Source: Ceratorhiza oryzae-sativae
Taxonomy: Eukaryota > Basidiomycota > Agaricomycetes > Cantharellales > Ceratobasidiaceae
DNA: 64,000 nucleotides
Reading direction: 5' to 3'
Assembly: GCA_030998015.1 (NCBI GenBank)
Contig: JARWMV010000026.1
Location: 62,001 to 126,000, forward strand
This document shows, one piece after another, positions 55,014 to 64,000 of the stretch. Both the position numbers and the translations under genes were made by a program. Numbering within the stretch: position 1 is the first letter of the stretch; every line of letters starts with the position of its first letter. The notes below the pieces were generated by a model. That model saw only the letters and a list, made by a program, of their open reading frames with translations, was not told the origin of the DNA and did no database searches.

Positions 55014-57061
55014 CAAGTGGGTACAAGCCTTCTTAGGACTTGCAGGATTTTACAGGAGATGGGTGGAATTTTTCAGTGAGAAAGTGAAGCCACTAACAGA
55101 ACTAACCAAGAAGGATGCCAAATTCCAGTGTACAGAAAAAGAAGAAGAAGCATTCAACAAAATCAAGGATTCAATCACAAAGGAACCAGTACTTATACAC
55201 CCAAATCCAGAGGAACCATATATTCTAGAAGCAGATGCATCTGGAGTGGCACTTGGGGCAGTACTGAGCCAGAAAGGAAAGGATCAGAGATTAAATCCCA
55301 TAGCCTACCTATCAGAAAGCTTCACACCACCTCAAAGAAACTATGACACATATGACAAGGAACTACTTGCAATTGTACAAGCCCTGGAGCATTGGAGGTT
55401 ATTACTAGAAGGGACCAAAATCCCAATTACTTACAATGACCACCAGAACCTCCAGTACTGGCAGGAAGCTAAGGTATGGAATAGAAGGCATGCCTGGTGG
55501 TACCTTCTGCTAGCCTCATTTAACTTCCAAATAGTTTACCCACCAGGCAAGACGTCACAGAAACCAGATGGATTGTCATGGTGACATGATCATGGGGAGT
55601 TTCCATTAGAACCACAAATCATGATCCAACCAGACAGGTTCATAGGGTTCAAGGCCAAATTTAGAGGCAGTTTCCTGGATGAGGTGCATGAAGCACAAAA
55701 AGAAGATGAAACCATCCAGATCCTATGGGAGAGTGTAGAAAACAAAGAACAACTACCCCAATCTGTAAGGAAGGAGTTCAGGAGATATGAAATCAATGAA
55801 AAGATACTGATGTATGATTGGAAGATATATATCCCAGATGATAAAGGGCTCAGACTGGAGCTGCTAAGCAGATTCCATGACTAAGCCATTGCAGGACATC
55901 AGGGGCATCCAAGAACTCTACAACTAGTATCAAGGGAATACTATTGGCCAGGTATGAAAGCCCAGGTTAACAGATATGTGGATACAAGTGAGGTGTGCCA
56001 GAGAAGCAAGGGACACAAGCAGACAGCCCCACACAAACCACTACCAATCCTGGAAAAGCCATGGAAAGATATAGCATATGACTTCATTGTAAAATTACCA
56101 AAGTCAAATGGATATGACAACATATTAACAGTAATAGACTGATTCTCTAGGCAAGCCCACTTTATTCCATGCCTGGAATCTACAAATGCAGAAGAGTTAG
56201 CAGAGATCTTCATCAAAGAAATATGGAGGTTGCATGGAACCCCCAAGACAACAGTATCAGACAGGGGCCCAACCTTCAACAGCCAATTCCTCTGTGCACT
56301 GTACAAAGCATTAAAGATAGAACCCAGATACTCTACTGTGTTTCACCCAGAAACAGATGGCATATCAGAAAGGACAAACCAATGGGTAGAAGGGTTTTTA
56401 AGAACTTTCTGCAATTACAGGCAAGACAACCAGACAAAGTGGCTACCAATTGCAGAATTTTGTCATAACAACCATGAAAATTCAGCAACAGGGCAAGCAG
56501 CCTTCAAAACTGTTTATGGAAGATCACCAGCATGGGATATGCTGAAAGAGGCCCAGAGTGATGAAACAGTCCCAGCAGTGCAATCAATGCAGGAAAGGAT
56601 GCATAAAATATGGGATGAAGCATGAGCCTCCATGGAAATACAAAGATCATTGGAAAAGCAAGGGAAGGAGTTTAAAGTAGGAGACAAGGTATGGCTCCTG
56701 CTAACAAACCTCTCCTCCAGATGACCAGCAAAGAAACTGGATATCAGGAAGGGGGGACCCTTCACAATCTCAGAAAAAATCTCATCCCATGCTTACAATC
56801 ATAACAGAAGAAGGGGAGGAGGAATACAAAGTTGACCATGTGGTAGACTGGGAATGGTGGAATGGCACACTGTACTACCAAATAAGGTGGAAGGGGTATG
56901 ACCCAATTGAGGACACAATGGAGTGGGCAGAGAAGTTTGCCAAAATGAGTGAGGTTCTGAATGACTTGCACAGGCACTTACCTGACACACCAATGCCTGG
57001 CTGGTTGAGTCATAAAAACAATGACTTGAGAACAAAAGCAAAGAAGAACAAGCAAAGGAGG
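55014..57061 (+). pseudogene. chromoviral pol fragment (RT tail, RNase H, integrase, chromodomain)
   Basis: Close relative of the pol at 21948-25380. Begins at the RT connection (VQAFLGLAGFYRRW, about 55022), then RNase H (LEADASGVALGAVLSQK), integrase zinc region (YYWPGMKAQVNRYVDTSEVCQ), integrase core (SDRGPTFNSQF about 56257; HPETDGISERTNQ about 56345) and chromodomain (EYKVDHVVDWEWWNG...YYQIRWKGYDPIEDTME, about 56820-56920). Stops at 55582, 55882, about 56140 and 56623 and a frame break near 56780. No protease or gag; the 5' side is an LTR end and the 3' side a truncated inverted LTR. No Rep-like cassette is present after its chromodomain, but the copy is truncated there. Confidence 0.92.
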
Positions 57062-57372
57062 TGTTACAGGTCAGGGTACACTTGAATATCTAGAGCTTAA
57101 GCAAACGTAGATATGTTAGTATACACTAATCATACTCAATACTTCTTAGACTAGAGTAAGAAGGCTCAAAGTAGTTGCAATGCAATCAAGTAACACTCAA
57201 GGTAGTCTTAATCTTTCACAGTGTAAACTGACTAATTTATAGGTATAAAGAGCAAGACTACTGTGGTCAAGTTCCCTTAGATATCTTAAATGTAGTTCAG
57301 CCCTAGTTGCTTGGACTAACTGATACTAATCTCAATACTAGACTTAAGCAATAGCTTATAGGATAGATGGTC
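57062..57372 (-). mobile_element. 1.3-kb LTR family, copy F, fragment (inverted)
   Basis: Starts TGTTACAGGTCAGGGTACAC and matches the first ~310 bp of copy C, ending in AGGATAGATGG. Inverted relative to copy E on the other side of the pol fragment. Confidence 0.9.
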
Positions 57373-57848
57373 TCTGGGATAACAAGAGATGCATAAATTC
57401 TACATGAAATGTTATGTTGTGTGAGTGGCTAATTAAGAGAGGGAATTTGGTCATTTAAGTACTGTTCAGGGTACATTTATGGGTGCTGAAAACCAACTAA
57501 TTCTTTGCACATTTTCAGACACTTTCGGAGATGGTTTTTAAGTGGTTTTGGTACTACAATGTTAAGGCTCATTCCTATACTTATTTTGAGACTCTTTGTC
57601 TTACTTCAGGGGGGTATTTGGATGTTCTTTTGTTCTGTATTTAAATGTGGTTCATAGTACAATGACGCAGCAAGGGAAACTCCTGAGTTCAAAGTTCATT
57701 TGTGAATTTGCCCAATGTCCTCAACATTAGAATCGCTGCGCCTCAAATATACAACGAAAGCATTGTATAAGGTAGTCTGCATTGGCTGGCATCACTTGAA
57801 ATAAGGATGCATCATACTAACATTCAGGCTATTTCATTGTATATACAG
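57373..57848. other. no gene recognised
   Basis: Nothing recognisable; AT-rich unique-looking sequence up to the LTR of Gypsy copy 2. Confidence 0.4.
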
Positions 57849-58226
57849 TGTCAGGAACTGACACGCATATATCCACTCTATAATATTTTCTCAATTTATT
57901 ACATTTTATGAGATCATCTTCAAAAACATACTTGCCTTTTATGGTATATCTGTGTCATGTGATTCAGGGGATGTTCCAGGCTGATAACTGAGATGTATTT
58001 CAACTCTGATGTGAAATTCCACAGTTCCGCAGTCGCTTCTACTGCTTCTATCTCTTATCAGTTGTGACTCACTTTATGGACTAGTTTGTTATGATGTGGC
58101 TTGTACTATGTATATAAACCAGGTCAAGTTTGCAGAGGACTCCTCAAGAACTTGACCTCTCATTGAATACAAGTTCTTTTACTTTCTTGCTATTTTCCCT
58201 CGTTGCCTGACTTGTCGTTGTTGACA
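57849..58226 (+). repeat. 5' LTR of Gypsy copy 2
   Basis: TGTCAGGAACTGACACG...GTTGTTGACA, 378 bp, matching 7017-7390. The following AGGTCAAGTTCTTGA (58229-58243) again complements TCAAGAACTTGACCT inside the LTR. Confidence 0.92.
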
Positions 58227-58481
58227 TCAGGTCAAGTTCTTGACAATCATAAGTCTCAGTGTCATCGGGATACATCTGGAACACTGTTGGCATTGTCTCA
58301 AGATAACTCCCCGTTGCCTTCCCCAATCCCACTCCACCTATCCACAGTCATGAGACATTGTTGCCCTATATGCACCTCTGTGAAACCTTGCATAGTCAGG
58401 TCCCTCACATGTTGTAACAAGCTTTGGTTCTCTAATCTCTTTCATCGACAAGAGGTGGGGTCACTCATTGCCCTTAAGTAG

Positions 58482-59305
58482 TTGAGCAATGGAGGTCACC
58501 TTCCTATTCCAATAGACTCAGGAAAGGGTCTATTTTTCCTTTTTATCTTGCTCTTGCTTGAGTACGTCTCTGACGGAATGCATGGCCCTCAAGTGGCACA
58601 ACCTTTTACAGAAGACCAGTGCTGCTGTTTGTGTGGGTGGTTTGGACACCTGTCTATCCACTGCTTCACCCTCAACTCAGTCGAAAGTATCCTTGAAGAA
58701 GCTGGGCACATCAATTTTAACTGAGTAGTAATTGGCAAAGTCCACCCCCAGAGAGTCAGACAAGCCCAACAAGCCTTTGTCACCAAGCCAGGTGCCCCTG
58801 AGTGCAAAATTTGCTGCCAAGCAAATGGAGCCACCTTCGCTGCATGCTGCCCCTACTGTCCTAAAAAGGACAAATTTCTATACTACTACACCATCCCCTG
58901 CAACCAGCTATAAGCTGGAGAACCTTGGTCAACAACTTCTTTGTCACCTGTTAAACACTATTGAAAATTTCCAAGACAGGTACCACTATTACTGAAATAA
59001 GTACAAAGAAACTTGTGAAAAACTTCATGAGGCCAAGGCCTGTTGCACATATTAACCAAGCGTTTGTGCGAACACCAGGAGGACTACTTATCCCTCCTCC
59101 AAGACCATCTCAGACTAGAAGCCATAGTCCAAGAAACAATTGCACCCCACAAGTACACCTTCCCCGTCTTCTCAACACTGTCAGACCTTCCTCATCCTAC
59201 CTTTTTAAGTGGCACAGGCTTGCCAATTCAGGAAACAACACCCCTTCCGGCAGCCCAAGTCAATCCTCCCCAAGGAAGCCCTCCTTCAGGACCAAATTAA
59301 ACTGA
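58482..59305 (+). pseudogene. ORF0 of Gypsy copy 2 (two Cys-rich knuckle motifs)
   Basis: Protein segments between 58482 and 59305 contain a CX2CX4HX4C knuckle (CLCGWFGHLSIHC region, about 58623-58665) and a second cluster CKICCQANGATFAACCPYC (about 58801-58860). Downstream fragments are Leu-rich and likely coiled (LGQQLLCHLLNTIENFQDR; HQEDYLSLLQDHLRLE) and then Pro-rich. The frame changes several times, so it is decayed. The equivalent in copy 1 is at 7712-8001. A separate coding unit upstream of gag is not standard for Ty3/Gypsy elements. Confidence 0.6.
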
Positions 59306-59511
59306 AAAAGGTGGAACACCCATATCATTGTCAGGACACCAAAAGTTGGGATCTGGATGACATGTGGTTGAGGTTTGGAGGAGTCAAAAACTTTGAAATT
59401 TATAGACTTGTGCAAGGGACAGAAATCTTCTACTATCAAAATAACTCTCAATTTCCTGTACTTCCCTATTGCCTCTGCTGCCTCTAAAATCTAACTCACA
59501 TCCTTTCTGAA

Positions 59512-60903
59512 ATGGCATCACCAGCCCCTGCCCCTGCTTGGGCAAATATGTCTGATGGAGACAAAGTGATTTATATGCTTCAGTCTATGGATGAGCTGCA
59601 AGAACAAACCAACAACCTCCAAAATGACATTGGGGATGTCAAGCACAACAATAAAACATACACAGACTTGCTTGAAGCAAAACTCACCACCAACCAAACA
59701 AAGATAGACGCCAATGTGGCTGGGTTGGCCACCAATGTCAACAACCTAGTTGGGATGCTTGCAATACTCCAAACTACAATCACGCGCATTGAAGTGCAAA
59801 TCAACACTTCCTCAGGAGGCCCTAGCGCCACCCAAGTACAACCAACCTCCAGTGTGACCCAACCACAACCAGCAGCAACTACCACTGCCAGTGGATCAAC
59901 TGCAAAAGTTAAGATGGCAGCTCCACAAAAATTTGATGGCACAAAGCGTGAAGACACCATCTCATTCAGGATTGCATGCATGTGCTATATCAATACAAAC
60001 ATGAGTGGGCATTCTGCCAACCAGGTGGTTGCCATCATTACATCCTACCTCAAGGGATCTGCAGCTGAATGGGTTAACTCATACAAAGAATTTGAAATCT
60101 TAAACCCCAGAACAGCGATCCCATGGCTTCATGACGCCAACCTCTTTTGGCAAGAATTCACAACCTGTTATGGGGATTTGAACTGCACTGAAAATAACCA
60201 TGACAAGTGGTGGAAATTGAAACAAAACAAGATGGTCCAAGACTACCTCACCCTGTTCAATCTATATTCCACAGGGCTCAACTACAACAATGTGGCCATG
60301 CAGGACCAGTTATACAATGGGCTGTCCTCAGATGTAACAGACAGCATGGTGGCCCAAAACTATGACCCCTGCACTAAAACCTTTGCCCAGCTCACTCAGC
60401 AAGCCTTGGAAATCAACCGCCACCTCATATTGTTTGGTAGCAAAAGGACGTCTCACAGGGGTAGCAAGTCCAGCAGCAACAACACCTCATCCAGCAGGCC
60501 AACAGCTACCCCCCAAGGCAACCCCCAAAAGGAGAAATTCAAGAGTGGGGAATGGATATACAAGATCAAGGATGGTAGGGTGGTTAAAGGTCAAATTGTG
60601 GCCATCAGACCCAACGCCAAGGGGTTCACAGTCCCTACTGTTTGCTACAATGGTAGTAACACCAATGTACAGGAGTCCTTCAAGGATATCAAGAAGGATA
60701 ATCACCCCCCTGTAGCCCCTAAGGCAAAGGACCCAGATGCAATGGATCTGGATAGTGCAGGAAAGGGGAAGGGGACAAACACCTGCTACAACTCTGGAGG
60801 GTGGGGTCATATTGCTGCCAAATGCCCCTCAGCCAAAATGTCAGGATATGAGGCAGTGGTTGAGGATGTAGAAAAAACTGATGATGAATCAGTAAAAGAA
60901 TGA
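59512..60903 (+). CDS. gag of Gypsy copy 2, 463 aa, intact frame
   Basis: Open from ATG 59512. Residues 20-100 form a coiled coil (MLQSMDELQEQTNNLQNDI). The Gag core follows (APQKFDGTKREDTISFRI, SYLKGSAAEWVNSY, WWKLKQNKMVQDYLTLF), then a Ser/Asn linker and a knuckle CYNSGGWGHIAAKC in which the second Cys is Ser, so zinc binding is probably lost. Copy 1 keeps CYNCGGHGHITAKC at this place. The TGA stop overlaps the pol ATG as ATGA. Particle-forming protein of the retrotransposon. Confidence 0.88.
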   Translation: MASPAPAPAWANMSDGDKVIYMLQSMDELQEQTNNLQNDIGDVKHNNKTYTDLLEAKLTTNQTKIDANVAGLATNVNNLVGMLAILQTTITRIEVQINTSSGGPSATQVQPTSSVTQPQPAATTTASGSTAKVKMAAPQKFDGTKREDTISFRIACMCYINTNMSGHSANQVVAIITSYLKGSAAEWVNSYKEFEILNPRTAIPWLHDANLFWQEFTTCYGDLNCTENNHDKWWKLKQNKMVQDYLTLFNLYSTGLNYNNVAMQDQLYNGLSSDVTDSMVAQNYDPCTKTFAQLTQQALEINRHLILFGSKRTSHRGSKSSSNNTSSSRPTATPQGNPQKEKFKSGEWIYKIKDGRVVKGQIVAIRPNAKGFTVPTVCYNGSNTNVQESFKDIKKDNHPPVAPKAKDPDAMDLDSAGKGKGTNTCYNSGGWGHIAAKCPSAKMSGYEAVVEDVEKTDDESVKE

Positions 60904-63900
60904 GCTCAAACCATGCCAGGGGGGCAGTCTTGAGCGCTATGTTACAAAATGTGCAGAGTGAAAATGAAAATATGGAAATGGAGTGTATGTTGTTAGGAAA
61001 CCAATCACAACTTCAGTTTTTCTTTCATGCATTCCCACTGTGCACAACCCCTGAACATAAGTCTGCATATAATATGAAAAATTTCAACAGATGGGCCATG
61101 ATTGACTCAAGGGCCACATCAGTATTTATCCATGAAGATCTTGTTAAACAATACCATATCCCTATTGTCTCCCTAAAAACGCCAAAAAAACTACAAGTAA
61201 TCAATGGAAGGGAGATCAACTCAGGGTCTGTGACCCACTCTTGCACCTTTGAGTTGTGCATTCAGTAGCATTGAGAAATCCTCAGTGCTTATGTTGTGAA
61301 TGTTGGCAAGAATGATCTAGTCCTGGGCATGTCATGGCTCAAATTCCATAATCCTGACATTGATTGGGATGGAAAGGACATGAGATTCAACTTGCCAATA
61401 TGCCTGAAGCATTGCATTGCAAAGCCCCTACACGTGCAGGCAAATGAACCTAGGGAGCTTCAATTGGATTCCCTAGACTTGCTTCCAGCAAAATACAGGG
61501 AATTCCAGAAAATATTTGCTGGAGAGGACAATGTCCAGCCACTACCACCCCACAGGAAGTAGGACATGGAAATAGACCTAAAACCAGATGCAAAGCCAAG
61601 GCATGGCCCCATATATAGTGTGGGTGTCAAGGAAGATGCGGAGCTACACAAGACCTTGGATCACCAATTGAAAGCAGGGCATATTAGACCCTCCAGGTTG
61701 CCAATGGCATCCCCTGTTATATTTGTCAAGAAAAAGAATGGAAAGCTGTGCATGTGTGTCAACTACCAGCAGCTAAATGAGATGACTGTTGCCAATGTGT
61801 ACCCACTCCCATGCATCAACAATATTGTGGAAACCCTGCATGGGGCAAAAATATTCACCAAGTTTGATCTAAAGTGGGGTTTCAACCTCATATGAATTCG
61901 GGAAGGAGACAAATGGAAGGCTGCTTTTAAGACCAAATATGGGTTGTATGAGCCCTTAGTCATGCAATTCAGCCAAAAGAATGCACCAGGGACCTTCATG
62001 TCCATGATCTGGGAAGAATTCCAAGACATTGAGGGCATTTATATTGTAATCTATATGGATGACATTTTAGTGTTCTCCAAGAACCAAGAAGAACATGATG
62101 AACATGTCAAAGAATTCTTGCGTTGTCTTCAAAAAGCTGGCCTATACTGTGCCCTGGAGAAATGTGTTTTTGATGTCACCAAAGTTGATTACTTGGGAAT
62201 AGTAGTGACTCCCCAGGGAATTAAGGTAGACCCAGCCAAGGTGGAAAAGGCCATTGAATGGCCAACCCCTACCAACCCAACAGAAATCCTGGAAGGGCTG
62301 GGGTTCACAAATTGGTTAAGACACTTTATAAAAGACTTTTCAAAAATCACAAAATGCCTTTACAAACTTGTCAAGAAGGATGTAAAGTGGGAATGGACAA
62401 AAGAGAGGGATCAGGCATGGAACCTGCTGAAGCAGAAGTTAAAGGAAGCCCCCCTCCTAATTCAGCCAGAACCCAGCAAACTGTTTATTCTAGAAACAGA
62501 TGCCTCAGGCTATGCCACAGGTGCTGTATTACTGCAATATGGAGAAGATGGAATGCTTCACCCAATCTCCTACTACTCCAAGGCAATGGTCCTGGCAGAA
62601 AGAAACTACAACATCTACAACAAGGAAATGCTGGCAATTATAAAAGCCCTCAAACACTGGTGTCACTTACTAGAAGGGGCTGAACACCCTGTAAACATTG
62701 TTTGTGACCACAAGAATCTGGAATATTGGAAGACAAACCAGCCACTGAATGGCCAAGTCACACGATGGCACAAGTTCCTTTCCAGGTTTGAATTCAAGAT
62801 CTTAAACAATGAAGGGGCAAAGAACGGCCAGGCAGACATACTCTCTAGGTTGTCAAGGCACATCCCTAAAGAGGGGGGTGAGAGCCAAGCTCTGCTTGCA
62901 CAAAACCAATTTTTGGAATTAAAATCATTGTTGCTACAAGCAATCACATCAGACCATGACCTGGAACAACTCATTAGGGATGCAATCCCAGGGGACGAAC
63001 ACTTATTGAAAGTGCTAAAAGCCCTAGATGACAATGAGAAGGTCAAAAATTGGGAATGGGATGAAGGACTTCTATGATACAAGGGCTGAATCTATGTTCC
63101 AAATAACAAAGAACTTCACAAGTTGATTATTGAAAGTTGTCATGATAACCCAGTGGCAGGACACCCAGGACAGTTCAGAACATATGAATTGTTAAACCAC
63201 AAATATATATGGTCATCTATGAAGAAGTCAGTCAACAAATATGTCACACATTGGGAATCTTGCATCAGGAACAAGCACAGCAACCAGGTTCCCCCAGGAC
63301 TCTTAAACCCAATACCAGCACTGGAAAAACCTTGGGAGGAAATCACCTATGATCTGATCACTGGGCTACCCCTGTCAGAAGGGTTTGACACCATATTTAC
63401 AATTGTGGACCACCTGACAAAAATGGTCCACTTTATTCCATGTCAGTCAGAAGCCAGTGCCATGGATTGCACAAACCTGTTCCTAACCTATGTATGGAAA
63501 CTTCATGGGTTACCACAAAAAACCATCTCAGACTGGGGCCCCAACTTTGCATCCAAATTCCTAAGGCACCTGTACAAACGGCTGGATATAAAACCATCCT
63601 ACTCCACAGCATATCACCCTCAAACAGATGGCCAGTCCAAAAGGGCTAACCAAGTAGTAGAAGGGTACCTGAGACACTACATATCAGATTGGCAGGACAA
63701 CTGGGTCTCACTCTTACCTTTGGCTGAATTTGCCTACAACAATGGTGTCAATGCCTCAACTGCCAGATCACTGTTCTTTGCAAACTATGGTTTCCATCCA
63801 AGGCTGGCAGTTGGGGACAAGGAGGAACAAGAATTTCCTGTAGCAGACAATCATGCAGAATGGCTTCAAAAGGGCCATGACAAACTCAGGGCCACTCTGG

Positions 63901-64000
63901 AATTATCAAACCAGAGGACCAAAGAATACTATGATTGGAAGCATTGGACCCCAGAAGTCATCAAGGTGGGAGACAAAGTCTGGCTTGACACCAAGAACAT
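60900..64000 (+). pseudogene. pol of Gypsy copy 2, several stops, incomplete at window edge
   Basis: Protease motif reads MIDSRATSVF (Gly to Arg in the usual DSGA). RT keeps YMDDILVFSKN (about 62054). RNase H LETDASGYATGAVL (about 62492). Integrase keeps the first Asp (IVDHLTKMVHF, about 63400) but has Lys for the catalytic Glu (63639-63641). Stops include TAG 61266-61268 and TGA 61272-61274, TAG at 61560, TGA 61893-61895 and TGA 63075-63077. The last two coincide with stops in copy 1. The chromodomain would lie past 64000. Confidence 0.92.

Larger units (their letters stand above)
57849..64000 (+). mobile_element. Ty3/Gypsy retrotransposon, copy 2 (runs off right edge)
   Basis: Same family as copy 1, with 5' LTR 57849-58226, primer site, ORF0, gag and pol up to the middle of integrase and beyond at the window end. 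No large insertions here, so it shows the uninterrupted layout. Decayed by stops and substitutions. The left flank TACAG would be the TSD to look for beyond 64000. Confidence 0.93.

Noticed and set aside
53592..57372. Copies E and F as the two LTRs of one retrotransposon with the pol fragment as its internal part
   Set aside because: They are in opposite orientation, F is truncated, and the pol fragment is preceded by an LTR end of a different family.

Overview
The window looks like a transposon-rich stretch of a basidiomycete (Agaricomycete) genome. Supporting signs are 50-75 nt GT-AG introns, a NACHT-WD40 STAND gene of the HET-E type, a KDZ (Plavaka-like) transposase, fungal hAT and Tc1/mariner transposases, and chromodomain Ty3/Gypsy elements. 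A Rhizoctonia/Ceratobasidiaceae source is my guess and cannot be proved from the sequence. Most of the DNA is nested mobile elements, many with loss of CpG to TpG/CpA.

Layout: 1-2.1 kb, decayed hAT transposase (-). 3.5-4.8 kb, cyclin-like gene (-) split by a solo LTR with a CCACT target-site duplication (TSD). 5.4-7.0 kb, N-terminal half of a second hAT (+), cut by the 5' LTR of Gypsy copy 1 (7017-14728), which itself holds a 1.44-kb non-autonomous hAT-type element and a solo LTR. 14.7-16.0 kb, nested LTR remnants. 16.75-17.07 kb, a minisatellite.

17513-28001 is the most interesting unit: a 10.5-kb chromoviral LTR retrotransposon (-) with two LTRs, polypurine tract, a self-priming-type primer site and a perfect 5-bp TSD (GGCAT). 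Between pol and the 3' LTR it carries an extra 3.9-kb cassette. The cassette holds an open 428-codon gene with the full motif set of a CRESS-DNA-type replication initiator (HUH endonuclease plus superfamily 3 helicase), a divergent spliced Cys-rich gene, an uncharacterised 273-codon ORF, duplicated hairpin blocks with CACGTG-type palindromes, and a tRNA-like Pol III A/B-box unit. gag and pol are broken by indels and UGA codons, while the cassette genes are open.

28.0-34.0 kb: a solo LTR, proline-rich fragments, and a Tc1/mariner-type element with ~300-bp inverted repeats whose three catalytic acidic residues are all replaced. 34.5-40.0 kb: an apparently near-intact eight-exon STAND (NLR-like) gene (-) with a C2-like N terminus, NACHT and 15 almost identical WD40 repeats, lying in a CpG-rich island with an unknown two-exon gene (40.65-41.56 kb).

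42.7-57.4 kb: copies of a 1.3-kb LTR family (four near full length here), another LTR family, a KDZ transposase pseudogene broken by two solo LTRs and a 1.41-kb hAT-type non-autonomous element, and a chromoviral pol fragment. 57849 to the window end: a second, incomplete copy of the Gypsy element seen at 7-14.7 kb.
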